From assembly GCA_935421135.1 (NCBI GenBank), contig OW285189.1, positions 15,583,072 to 15,647,071 of the forward strand: a stretch of DNA of 64,000 bases. The letters are read 5' to 3'. Each line of letters starts with the position of its first letter. Position 1 is the first letter of the stretch. The position numbers and the translations under genes were made by a program. The notes below the pieces were generated by a model. The model searched no databases. It was not told the DNA's origin and saw only the letters and a list, made by a program, of their open reading frames with translations. Of this stretch, positions 23,401 through 35,896 are shown piece by piece. The DNA is from Bugulina stolonifera. Its lineage: Eukaryota > Bryozoa > Gymnolaemata > Cheilostomatida > Bugulidae.

Positions 23401-26400
23401 GCAGCAGCATAGAGGGGCTGACGCAAGTGACTGTCACACCTGTACCGTCTTCTTTTGCCTTACCTGCCCATGTGACAGAGAATATAATTGAAAACGCTTT
23501 GTAACTACACAGGTAGAGAATCCACAAGAGCATAAAGATAACTGTATGGTTCAATACAGTGCCTACACCATGCTGGCAACACACCACAGAAGTGATCGTG
23601 ATCAGATGCCCTTTTTAGGCATCTCCCATAAGATTAAGATCCAAACCTTAAAACTCTAGATTTAAACACCAGCACAACCCATAAATCTTGTTACCAAAAG
23701 GCAAAAGATGCAAGTAAATATTACTACAAGATAATAATGAAGCAGATAATTGGTTGAATATATCACTGAAATAATTGTATACTACAAGCGTACCATTTAC
23801 ATGAAACTTATATTATTTACAGTATATGGTCGTCTGTTACCTTTTAGTTCTTTTGCTACAAGATGCTTCATGAACTGCATTGTAGCCGTTGATGGTCTGC
23901 TGATCAACTCTTCTAACTTCTCATTAGCTTTGGTGCGATCTGCAGCTTTAGACGCAGCCAGTTTCTCCTGGTCTTCAGCCTTTATTTGATAAAGGTTCAG
24001 AGTGCTCTGTAGATTCCCTCTCTGTGCTGATCTGCTCAGCACACCTTGCAAGGAGACGTTTGTCTTTGGTTTCTGTTTACTAAAGCAGCGTTAGCATCAT
24101 TATTATTGTACCATATGAGACAGTTTATGGTGCCAGATATGGGTTTAAAAAACTCAGCTATGAGCTGTGCATTGGTGATCGACGAAAAGGTGAACTATGT
24201 GACTTATAAAATGGCTTGCTTGACCTAAACCTTGAATCTCATTGATCAATACAAATAGTACACTATAACGATTTAGTGGCATATTCACTAAATGACTCTA
24301 CTTTACTGGTTGAACAACTCACTGACAGACTAATTAACCAGACACTCATTGACTCATTGATAGTAACTAGTCATAGTGACCCACCTAGTAACAAGTCATA
24401 GTGACCCACCTAGTAACAAGTCATAGTGGCCCACCTAGTAACAAGTCATAGTGGCCCACCTAGTAACAAGTCATAGTGGCCCACCTAGTAACAAGTCATA
24501 ATGACCCACCTAGTAACAAGTCATAGTGACCCACCTAGTAACAAGTCATAATGACCCACCTAGTAACAAGTCGTAGTGGCCCACCTAGTAACAAGTCATA
24601 GTGACCCACCTAGTAACAAGTCATAGTGACCCACCTAGTAACAAGTCGTAGTGACCCGCCTAGTAACAAGTCATAGTGACCCACCTAGTAACAAGTTATA
24701 GTGACCCACCTAGTAACAAGTCATAGTGACTCACCTAGAAAATGACTGACCGCCATATATAATGCAGTCGTCTGATCTGTTGGTGGAAGCCAACTTGGAC
24801 AATAACCTATCTCTGCTTGCAGCTACAGGTTCTCTTCCTCCATACCTGAAAGTAATCCCGGGAATAACATAATTATAGATTATAGAGTGGAAGGCATGCA
24901 AATAAATAGCTGTAATTGCATACATTGTACATGTAAGTAAAATATATAATTATTATATTACTTGCAGCAACAGCAACACATACATGCCAACCAACTCTGA
25001 AAACTAATGATCAAAATATTAAAGTGGAAGATGGAGTTATCTTCCCCCAACATGTAAAGAAGTGAAAGTTATCCTCTCTTTACTTAACAAAGTGAAACAG
25101 TCAAGTCTTCAAAATACACAATGATAACACTGTGCATGGATAATTACACCTGCTCTCACACATTATAACCGTGTCACATAATGTTCCTTTATCAAGTTGA
25201 CAAGAATACAACAACCTTGATACTGCCTAAGAAATGACGGTCACTTACGCTGTATTTAATTCGGCCCTCTTCTGAGTATGAGCTTTGTGTTCCTGCATTG
25301 CATGGAACTTACACTTTCCGCAGGAGACCTTGTTAACACTATTTGTACACTTGTTACCATTCTTAGTGATAGAGCCACAGGTTCCCAAGTCTTTACTTGT
25401 ACCAACTACCATCAGCTGACTGTCAGTGCAGATACTAATGGTGACAGCACAGCGACCTTTTGACTGTAATAGTAATAATTATATTTTACATAAATACCTT
25501 TAATTAGTCTGATTTATACAATAATGAATTCATTTAAAAAGAGTGCTGACTCTCAAAGCTGAAGGTATCTGCGAGTTCCAACACTCAGTTTTCAGAGTCA
25601 CCTTCTATAGAAAAAAATTTTAGACCCAAATTTAGAGTAGTTTTCTCTCTTAATACAATTTATAAGTAAGACGACTCTATATAACTTTTAAATTGCATTC
25701 ACATAGCAGCATAGGTTGTGAAACTTCAGCAACTCCTTGTGGAAAAGCCGAGCGACTTTCTGACTCACTAACCTTATCATTATCCATGATAGTAGGATTC
25801 ATTAAGCCAATAGCTGTACCCACAGGCAGTTTCCAATGTGTACTGTAACTCTTACCAAACAGAAACAGTGTGATCTCATCATCTATGTGAGCCATGTCCA
25901 CTATTCTGAATATAATATATTCACTTCCTTTCTACAATGCACAGCAAAATATTCCACCATTAACAGAAATTGTCAACTACAAGGCAACCAGAAATGACCA
26001 AGCTTACTGAAAATGTAAAATTACTCTCTATATATGGAGAATGCAGTCGTTGAGCAAAATACATGTATGTGTAAATTTAATAATCAGCAACTTTAGCCTA
26101 AATTTATAGAATAAATATGAAGAAAAAGATATATAATCTGCTAAAATAAGTTGATGTAACATAAGTACATATTATAGACTGCCAATATTATTTCCTAATG
26201 TGTATAATGTAGCAACGCATTGGAAAATCTGGTTTCACAGAGTCAGTCTATCCTCAGATGCACTTGTGCTATCGTGTCTATATGCACACAAGTTTTCGAA
26301 AATATTCCAAAAGTTTAGATTTCAAGTAATGAATACAATGTTTGAGTTACATATACATACACTGGAACGCTTGGTCTCTGTTTTAGAGGTGATTACACCA

Positions 26401-28272
26401 AATGTAACCCAATCCTTGCCTTCTGCAGGTTTCAACCTTTTCAGCAGATGCAGCTGAATAAGCTCTTTAACCTCCATAGCCTTCTTCAGGAAATCCATGG
26501 ACACCTTCGGGTTTCTATAAGAGTGATAGGTGGAATGTAAAAGCAGAAAAAATCATGTAACACGAGCACTCAATTGGTCGAATCTAATGTAAAGGTGCTG
26601 ATACCACATTACCTGAAGGGTCATGCTCGGCACACTAAACCTTTGACAAGTTATTGTCAGCATATTACATGTAGATGCAGCCTATTGGTAATGTTGAAAT
26701 GAATGCCCATGTTGACCAGAACTATACAGTATATTATGTACATGTATACAGGCTAAACCGGGCTACAATTTATATAGTGATTCTGTTGCTACGTAGGCCT
26801 TTATAACTTACACAATGGCTAATCCAATAGTGGGAACTTGTATACTTGGAGAATTTCGGACATTGTGAGCAACTCGTCCACCATTAGTCCCTAGGAATAA
26901 TATCGACAAACTGTTACCATTGATAGAATGTCAACGTACATGGTTAATAACGATTCGAATTACCGACATTGAATGTATACACTGATCAGTTCCATCTGAC
27001 CAAAACTCTCTTGACAACTGCACATAATCTCACATTTATTTTTTATTTGGCTCGCAGTTGACTTGCTATCATAGAATCCTGAAGTTGTGACACTTTGTTT
27101 TTCACGATCCTTCATAAGTTTAGAAATCTCACGGCCATTGGAATTCAACTCAGTTTCTGCAAAGATAATATTATGAAAACAACAATCTGTTTGTTTTGCT
27201 ATGGAATTGAGTGCCACACATGCATCAAGTCAAGAGGTGATGAAGTAGGCCAAAGGGTATTACTTGATTGACAATATATTAACGGTGTGTATATGTGTGA
27301 CCCTATCACAGCAGCTAAAAATGTATAGGAATTTTGGTTAAGAGCTGGGACACACAATCGCACTGGAACTACGAGCTGTATTCCCACAGATTGCCGCATG
27401 CGTTTTTAATGGGCTAAACAATTGTCTGATGACAAGTTGACCAACGCTTGGAGTTGCCATTTGAAAGTGATTATTTATTAACTATTCGCCTTACTGGATT
27501 TGATTTTACTCAATGCTGGTGTACTACACTCTTGGAAGTGCAGTTAGAAATAGAATTTTTCACATAAAAATATTTATGTGAAGGACATAATGACATCGAC
27601 CAATCACGGATTATGTTAGGATGTGGTTGCACAGGTTAAAGGTCAACATGCTGAACACCAGCATTTTTGTCAAAGATGGTGATACTGCCGCTCGCCAAGT
27701 CCGAATGCAAAGATTTTCGCTGCAATTTGTAATTGTGAGACCTTAATGTGGCTACCATCTGCAGAGTACCAATGTTTATGGTTGACTTCGGCGTATATAC
27801 ATGTTAGCAATGTTGTACAAAATCTTACTGATTATTAGTTCATCGTCACTTTCAGAGTCACTTCCTCTATCACCAAAGAGTTCTTCAGTCAAAGATAGCT
27901 TACTGCTTGCCGCAGTAGAAGAAAATAAATCACATTCTTCAAGAACTCTCTCTGCTGATACTGAGGCCTTCTGTAAATAACATAAAATTTCGTTCTCAGT
28001 AACATTGTGCAACAAGCTAACCACTTTTAAATTAATAACGCAATGACGAAAAACAGGTTATGCTTAGGATAGAGCCATGATGATTGATTTACTTTTGTTT
28101 CTTTAGCAATGACTGCTACCGATTGGTTTGTAGAAACAGGAAGGCTATCAGTAACTTGAGAGGGTGAAGCTTTCTTGTCTGGTGCATTCCCTGCACTGCC
28201 AGCCTCTTCATCATCTTCAGAGTCGAATGTATCAATTAGAGCTGCTAATAAATCAACTTCTTCTTCAGCCAT
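20467..28272 (-). CDS. MCM10: MCM10 replication initiation factor
   Basis: Sixteen minus-strand exons: 28272-28093, 27970-27829, 27156 to ~26983, 26890-26812, 26514-26361, 26027-26008, 25905-25773, 25463-25249, 24845-24735, 24079-23841, 23463-23255, 23030-22871, 22486-22356, 21896-21783, 21165-21017, 20605-20467. They give about 782 residues (human ~875). MCM10 binds CMG helicase, DNA polymerase alpha and DNA at replication origins in the nucleus. The acidic start MAEEEVDLLAALIDTF resembles human. The OB-fold core follows (DWVTFGVITSK, ITLFLFGKSYSTHWK), then the CCCH zinc finger (LGTCGSITKNGNKC..SCGKCKFH). The C-terminal double zinc region has CMQCDYQD, FFKCTNCKE and KCGGRN. Exon 3's donor is ambiguous (26983 or 26968, both in frame). 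Exon 6 is a 20-nt microexon. A 25-bp minisatellite follows the donor of exon 9. Confidence 0.93.
24360..24734. repeat. 25-bp minisatellite built from a splice donor
   Basis: Fifteen near-identical 25-bp units (CTAGTAACAAGTCATAGTGACCCAC and variants) fill 375 bp of the MCM10 intron. On the minus strand the first unit holds the real exon-9 donor, TCTAG then GTGAGT. Most other units carry TACTAG then GTGGGT, a close copy, so the array looks like tandem amplification of the 5' splice site itself. Confidence 0.9.
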
Positions 28273-28898
28273 TTGAACCGTGAGTGTCACTATCACCACT
28301 ACTTCTCTTCCGACCTCAGCCTGTCAAAAAACTAACAATGACTTGGTGTAAATTCAATAAATCATTTCAACAACTGAAAACAAACAATCAGAATAAATAT
28401 TGGATTAAAATTAAATATAATAATCATATCATTTTTATTTATCTATTGATTCAATTTAGACTATGAGTATGACCAGGGGAGGATATAGGAAAAATTTCAA
28501 CACCAGCCCTTTTTCAAGAAGTCATGGATTTCACGTGTCTGAGTGAGTTAATACCAGATAAGTGTGAAACATGAACATGTATGGGAACGGTCTACACAGA
28601 TAACATGACTATTACAGCACTATTATACAATGACTGTACTGCCTGAGCAAGTAAATAGGAAATGAATTGAAGCCTGGACATGCATAGTATTAGTAGTTTA
28701 CATCCATTCAATTTTTTGAATTAAATTTTAATTCAAATTGATGAATATATCTATTATACACAATGGCAATTGATAGTAATATAATATACTAATGTAAATG
28801 TGGTCAACTGTTTAAGACTCGCCATCTACTTCGTTCGTTCATTCATAGATAATCATAATGCTAATCTTCACATATTAACATTTAATCTTATCTTTTAT
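28273..28898. other. MCM10 upstream region, nothing else recognised
   Basis: AT-rich sequence upstream of the MCM10 start; the promoter is presumably near 28273-28340, but no clear element is visible. No other gene seen. Confidence 0.4.
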
Positions 28899-29499
28899 CA
28901 GAGATACCAGACTCGAGTTAAAGACTCTTCACTCGAGTTAATTCAAGCAACATTTTATGGCTTATTATAAAGACTCGTAACTTGAATACACAGCTGTCAA
29001 AAACTTGTAACTTGAATTGTAATTCAATTATGGCTATGATCAAAGACTCTCAACTCACACATCATTAAGTTGAAATATTCAATAACTCGAGTTTTCATTG
29101 GGCAGCTGTGAATTGTAATGAATAGAAATAACCACAGCTATAACCACCAACCACAACCACAATTATAAGACATTTTACACTAAAACTGTGACATTTTGCT
29201 TTGAAATTTGAACTTCTAACAACTTTTCCTAACAAAATTTCACCATGAGCTAAACAATAACCCAATAACTCTATAAAAAGACTCGAGTTAAACAAGCAAA
29301 GAGTTGAATTGTAACTTGCTTGTAGTTAACTTAGATAACTTGACAAAAACTCGAGTTTCTGGGGACATGTAAATATTTAACTCGTAACTTGAAAGTTTTG
29401 ATCTGTCACTAAAAGAATTGACTTGTAACTTGAAGAGTCACAACTAAGAGTTGGCCATGGAAACTTGAGTTTCTAAAATAAAACTTGCACACATCTCTG
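28899..29499. mobile_element. hAT-type MITE with perfect 8-bp target duplication
   Basis: Ends CAGAGAT..(28899) and ..ATCTCTG (29499), flanked by identical TCTTTTAT at 28891-28898 and 29500-29507. An 8-bp duplication and a CAG start are hAT hallmarks. The interior is packed with degenerate copies of ACTCGAGTT and AACTTGAA in both orientations and has no coding capacity. Confidence 0.85.
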
Positions 29500-29507
29500 T
29501 CTTTTAT

Positions 29508-31628
29508 ATCGACATTCTACATGTACGATGACTATTTATATCTTATTATTATTATAGTTATTATCATTATTTTATATAATATAAATATTATATAATACTT
29601 CTTCTAATAGAATAGTATAGTAAGTAATAGTATAGTTATAGTAAAAGTTTCAGTTAATAAAGAGTTATAAAAAAAATAATCATAACAAAACAATAAATAA
29701 GAGTTACACAATTGTTAATGCAATTAATGTTACATCACCTGTATGACAGTGAGTACCAACACTACACCCAATACAGTTATACTTATATAACATATACTGT
29801 TAAAAAATGAAACAACAGAAATTCTAAAAGCAAAAGGGCAAAAAGAAAACTAAAAGTACAAATTGAGCGGGCACCTGCGTAATGTAGACTGTGGCAAAAT
29901 TTGTTTGCAGTAGAGGTTACGAGGTGTCAACGCATCCCGTCGATTGTATGAAGTATATGAAGATCCCATGCTTGTGTACCTAAATTGTCGTTTGCTACCA
30001 CTTACATAATCGTAATGCTCAATTGATCTGTCCGACACAATCTTTGTCCGACATACTTTTGATAAAATCTACAGCACGTAAAGTGCAGGAGAAGGCTACT
30101 CTTTCCATCTTTTTTACTGGTCCACAGGTAGCTGTCCCAAGACTAGACAATTCCAACTTTAGATCAAGTACATTAAGAAAATGTACACTGACAGTACAAG
30201 ACAATCATATTGTGATGTACATATGCCACAATAACAAAGCAAGTGGTATGATGTCAAAATGCCATTATTATAATTATGTAATGTGCTACAGCAGAGGGTT
30301 GTGCTTTGCGTGTGTATAGCATATACACACTTGGTGTTATGCATCCTCATATACACATTTTTCACAATTAACCGTTATACGCTAATGTAAAAGTAAATAA
30401 TACACAAGGTGTATATTTTCACAGCATGATCCTGACTTTATTTCTTTACTTGCAATAAAGTTTTACACATTGTAAACCCAGAAAAATATTATGGAGACTA
30501 CTATAATGTTTTCAGGGTACTTTGCTAGTACCAAAAATATCCATCTTGGTTATAAACAGCCAGCATATTCTAAATTTGTTTTATTTAAATTTAGCAGATG
30601 CAATTGAGGCTGCACTTCCGAACTCAGAGTGACATCACATATGGCAACCATACAACATTATGTGGGCTAACATATAAATAGAAATTGCCACGGTGGCACT
30701 GTATGTTGGTTATGTGTCTACAAAATAGAAAAATTACATATATAATGCTGAAATTACATGTAGAGGCATGGATGACTTATATGGGCAAAAAGAGTATCAA
30801 ACATAATCATAATATGTCAATAAAGGGGGAGCGTACCTTTACATGGGGGGGGGGGGGGGGGGAGCGTACCTTTACATACATTGAACAGAAACTAGCTGAT
30901 GGTATTGAATATACAAAGTGGTACAATAACCACTTTGGGAATATGTAAACACGTATGCATACATGGACATGCATTATACATGTATGTGTATGTGTATAAT
31001 ATATATGCATGATTTAAGTCACTGTATAATATTGTAGACTTGCACTCAAATTGCATGTTTGCATATCCATTATATGTTAGTATACGTCATATCATGTAGT
31101 AAATCTGTAATTCAATCAATAATAAAAATAATAAATAAACTATAATTATATTTTCCCTTGAAACATTGTAGTTTATTGCCAACAGTAAATCTGATAATAT
31201 GACCATATCTCTGAATAAACTAAGCAAATGAGTACATGAGTTACCCATAATAGTATCATGATAATACAGAACACCAATGTGTAAGTGTAACAGAACTGGT
31301 ACATACTAGTACATGCTTTACATACATGTATATGTACTTCCTACATAAATATATTATGTAATTCGAATTATTTCTTACATTACTAATACAACACAAAATT
31401 ATTTCATTACACATGGACATGCAAATATTATCTATTGTTGCTACATAAACTCAACAAAACATCAAATTTAAAAGCTAGTTTTCATAAGTTTTTCCGATTT
31501 ACCATCAAGATGAGAATTATCTCTACTTTTACGTATTAATAACAGTATATAAAAATAAAACAGTTTTGATGAAATCGGTTCAAAAAATGCCACCATTTCT
31601 GTTGAACAATAAAATATGGCTTAACAAG
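29508..31628. other. Intergenic, AT-rich, no gene recognised
   Basis: Low-complexity AT-rich sequence with a poly-G tract at 30845-30862. Open frames at 30019-30319 occur on both strands without splice sites that join them into a gene. Nothing else is supported. Confidence 0.4.
30824..30879. repeat. 18-base poly-G run between two copies of GGGGAGCGTACCTTTACAT
   Basis: The sequence GGGGGAGCGTACCTTTACAT is followed by 18 consecutive G, which run into GAGCGTACCTTTACATAC. A duplicated 17-bp block thus brackets a homopolymer that can form a G-quadruplex. The run length is prone to sequencing error. Confidence 0.8.
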
Positions 31629-32936
31629 TTATTTAAGTTTTTGCTTTGGACTTGATGTAAATCGTTGATAGCGGACGAGACTCCCAAACAAGAGAGAGAA
31701 GTTGATGACATACATAGATACACAAACGACGCACACGTCATTTAGAACATAAAATAGAATATAGGCAAGCCACACGCAGCTAGCACAGGAGAGTATGCTA
31801 CCAGCAAGTTCTATCTTTACAGCAGTCAGACTAGATGTCATTTCTACAAAATGAAAAATAAATTCAACGTTAATAACAATTCACATGCCATTTCTTCAAC
31901 TAGTGAATTTGCAAAAACATGTTAGAAGGCAGCAGCATTGTTTATACTGAGACAAAAAGCAGATATAAACACTGATATCCATGTACATCAGATTCCGATA
32001 TCGACCAGCATTATAAACACATATGTAACATATAGATGGATATGCTGTAGCATAACTCATATGTATCAATCTGTCACATAAATATATAAAGCTCAGATCA
32101 ACTAATTGTGCACAGCTGATATCAAACAAGGATGTAACATCGGTCTGTAAATTTCCATGTAATCAATTAAACTCAAGGAGAAATCAATAACATAGTGATG
32201 ATCTACACTTGCACTCACACTACATGTGTTAATGCTATACGCTGTAAATGGTAATTAATATTAAGCCAAGCTATATCTATACAAACCTGCTATTATACAC
32301 ATTATGTAGTAAATTATTCCAAACACACTATTGGGTTGATTTAGTATATGATGTTTGCCAATGAAGTCTTCCAATAAACCAAGACCTCTACCCCATCTAC
32401 AACATTATTTAAATACTGTGCTGAAAACGTAAACATATTATAGTGACCGCATATATAGTTCTACTCGTAGTAATGCTACTAAATTAGTGTTACTAGATCA
32501 AATCAATACAAACTTACGATAACTAAAACGATTTTTTTTCCTCAATTGTGTCATAAATTAGCAGTTAAAATACAATTCAGACTTTGATACTTTAATTAAA
32601 AGTATATACATGTACTGTAGTGTCTATGTACAATGTATATACATGTATATTCTTGTACTTTTTAAATAGAACCATATACAAACATATATGGATATAACAT
32701 ACACTTTTTCAACTGTGTGTATTTGACTTAGATAAACACAAAATAAAACAAGTACATGTAACAAGTACATACTTTGATGTGAAGACTTTGGAACAGCTAA
32801 CACTTGGGTTTATGTCACAGAAGGCGACATAAGATGAGTCGACCTCTTTAGTTGTCTCCACATAGTAAGCATAGCAGGACACAAGAATCCCAAGACAGGC
32901 TAGCACTATCTGAACACTCTTTCTATCTGTAGCCAT
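31629..32936 (-). CDS. VKORC1: VKORC1-family vitamin K epoxide reductase
   Basis: Three minus-strand exons, 32936-32773, 32396-32287 and 31843-31629, join in frame to 162 residues (human VKORC1 has 163). The family is a four-helix ER membrane enzyme that reduces vitamin K epoxide or quinone using a CXXC dithiol. Visible are the first helix ([19 protein letters not shown]), the loop cysteines in [14 protein letters not shown], the [18 protein letters not shown] loop, and the redox motif CVVC followed by VSMYVINFS in the last helix. All four catalytic cysteines are present, so it should be active. VKORC1 and its paralog VKORC1L1 cannot be separated by eye. The TRAPPC11 gene starts 3 kb away in the divergent direction. 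Confidence 0.95.
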
Positions 32937-35896
32937 GGCTTATATCTTTCTGTAATAAGGGTATACAAAGATCTAAATATATAATATTATATTGCAAACA
33001 AGTGATATAATGTATTAACAGAGACATTTTTCTTTATTTATTCTTAATACTCCGATAGCTGTCTGGTTATTATTGTCAGAAAAGACTAATTTGTTTAGTT
33101 TTCTTCGACGATAACTATGAGATAGGTATCAAAATAATAAACAAAACTGTATCTAGTGCTAATTTTTATCCCTAAACTACACAAACTGTCAATAAAACTA
33201 TAGTTCGAATACGTTGGGAATAGATCATGAAATAACATATGAGAAGGTATACACAATTTTATAGTGAAGCCCATAGTATGTAAGTATAAGCTTATTCAGT
33301 GTTTAATAAACTGCTGGTTTGGTACAATGGGTGCATATTGTGGACAACATTCCTGTAGCAGGTAAGGCTGGAGCAATTTCAACAAAACAAAACATATATA
33401 TCACACCAACTCTACCAATTACTGATATACTGAAAGTTTGTGTTTAAGTGAAAATACACAGGCCCAGAAAATGTATACCCAAATGTCTCCAGAAAAATAC
33501 CAGACCTTGCCGGCCAAAAGGAAGCTAACATACTCTTTCTGAGAACAACTGAAGCTGGTATATATCTCAATATGAATTACATAACTCCTATACCACCAGG
33601 GGTAGTGTCATAGGCTAGCATTAAAGTATAAAACCTGAATATATAGCTACAACATAACCAACTCTAACCCAAGATTAAAGTATTCTTGAAAAGCCATTAA
33701 GTGCACCAATGACTATAGGTACATGTACATATGACCAATACCAATAACAAACCACAATGTCAAGAAAATCCTTGCATAGCAATACACTAACATCCTTTAT
33801 TTCTGCCCCCATTCTACGCAAATAGGATATATTATGAGGCATTTTAGCTAAGTAGTAAGTAATGGTAAATCAGAATGAATGAACTAAATATTTAACAAAA
33901 TATTAACATATTTAATAATTTATAAAAAATTAAATAATCATAATCATAATATATTATATATATATTCATGTTGAGGACATTTTGTCAATAATTATAAATA
34001 AAGTGATGGAAATTACATGTATTGTAATCATATCATAACTCAATAATGAATAAAATAAAAATTATATAATAATAACAATTTAAGATAAATATGAATATCA
34101 TTAAGTGTGATTGTGATCCTTATCCATCCTATTCTTGAGTTCAGTTGGAAATAAAATTATAATAAAAACTCTACAAATAAATTTATATAACTACAACTGG
34201 TAGTGAACATCATCATTACTAAAAGCCAAAAGCCTACTCAGTCCAACCAGAGAGTTAATCTACAATGGCAGTAAAGCCAGAAGATAAATGGTCAAAGACA
34301 AAGTGTCAGTGAATATTATCATTAGTTATGGATTTGTTGGCAAGATCAAAGATAGTAACAGATCACTGCCAGAATGTTAGTTTCGCTTTCAAAATAAACT
34401 TAGACGCGGTTACCACGAAAAGACATACAGGAAAAGTTAACACGCGTATATTGCGTCATTGCCGTAGACATTTGTGTTATTTTTTTGGCACACAGTCTTA
34501 CTCAAATAAAACAAGTTCCGCTTCAGTTGTCGCTTATAAGAAAAATGATTAGCCAATGACGAGGCATAATGCGAAAACTGAGCCAATCACGATCGTTATA
34601 AACCGGATATGGAGTAACCCATCACGAATTGAGAGAAAATAAAAAATGTATTGAGCTACCATCTGACAATCATATTATAATTATTATAGTCCCTTATTCC
34701 CTTGCTATCTTATGATCTAATCTTTATTACCTTAGTACCATGTTTTTGCATAATTTAAAAATTTAGGAAAAGACGTTGTAAACAGAATTTATTTGTAAAA
34801 TCTTTGCTTAATTATAATTACTAGCTAGGCTAAAACTTGACTATCACTATCACTGACTATATACATGTATATACAATGTAATATTAAAATTAAAATAAAA
34901 AAGGTAAAACTGACTTCTACTATTACTTTTACTTTACTATGACTGTCAACTAATGCTTTCAATCATTTTGCCTATCATGGTAATAAGTTTGTGCACAGCT
35001 TGTAGATTTATCTGTCCAGGAGCTCCGCACTGGTGAGATCATAGTAATAGTGAACTAATGAAAAAGAACTGCCGCTCTGACCCTGATAGTTCTTCTTTAG
35101 GTTTTTCTCCTCATGTTGACAATTATTCCAAATTATTTGGTTGCGGGAGATCATTTTTCTAGAATTAACTGTTCAAATTCCTTCTATGCTATTGCTGGAA
35201 AGTGGTACGCTGCACAGATTCACATTAATTTACATTTGCCATTGACCCAGCTCTGTGTAATTACCCTCTGTTCTTGAGTTCTTTCGCGTCGTACACAAAA
35301 GTAAAAAAGAGATAGCCTTGTGCCATGTATAGGTGTAGAGAATTCTTATGTCCTTTCTTGCTGGATGATAGAGATGCTGGTATTACTTGCAGCATGATAC
35401 CATTTCATACTTCATTCTGCCCTTTTAACCATTGAGCTATCCAAGAACCACTCGAGTTGTTTATTCTGAGAGCTCACTGTTTGTGAAACTTAGTACTCTT
35501 TGCGGATAATTAATATCAATTAACGGATGTATGAATATGCTGAGACTATATTAAGTATGTATCAATATATAGGCCTACACACTCTATACATTTTTAACTG
35601 ATTTGCATAACCTGTATGTTTATTTTAAATTAGTATTCTTATTATATCATAGGAGTATTACATGTATCTATTTCCATTGAACATCGATGTTTTTATAGTG
35701 CCATGATTGGCATACTCACATTAGGCGTGCATGTATACATTGACTTTGTAGGCATAGTGTATAATTCTTATAGTTAACAAGTAGTATTTGCATGCATGCA
35801 GGCCTATTTCGCATACTATGATTTGTCATGCTACTCAACTACAACAACTTTTTGACAGATATTAGTATTATTTCAGCAGTTTGATGTCTGTTCACC
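32937..35896. other. Divergent intergenic region, mostly AT-rich
   Basis: Three kilobases between the VKORC1-family start and the TRAPPC11 start. No coding exon recognised. The only compositional feature is the CpG-containing patch at 34400-34640. Confidence 0.45.
34400..34640. promoter_or_regulatory. Possible promoter patch with CpG and CCAAT boxes
   Basis: A patch with repeated CpG (ACGCGGTT, CACGCG, TTGCGTCATTGCCG) and two AGCCAATSAC boxes about 36 bp apart (near 34550 and 34588), unlike the AT-rich surroundings. It lies between two divergently transcribed genes and could drive one or both. Inference from composition only. Confidence 0.3.

Noticed and set aside
24360..24734. CRISPR-like regular array
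   Set aside because: Units are contiguous 25-bp tandem copies with no unique spacers, in a eukaryotic intron; it is a minisatellite.
30019..30319. Opposed open frames that look protein-like on both strands
   Set aside because: No family similarity, no splice sites that extend either frame, and each is interrupted within ~100 codons.
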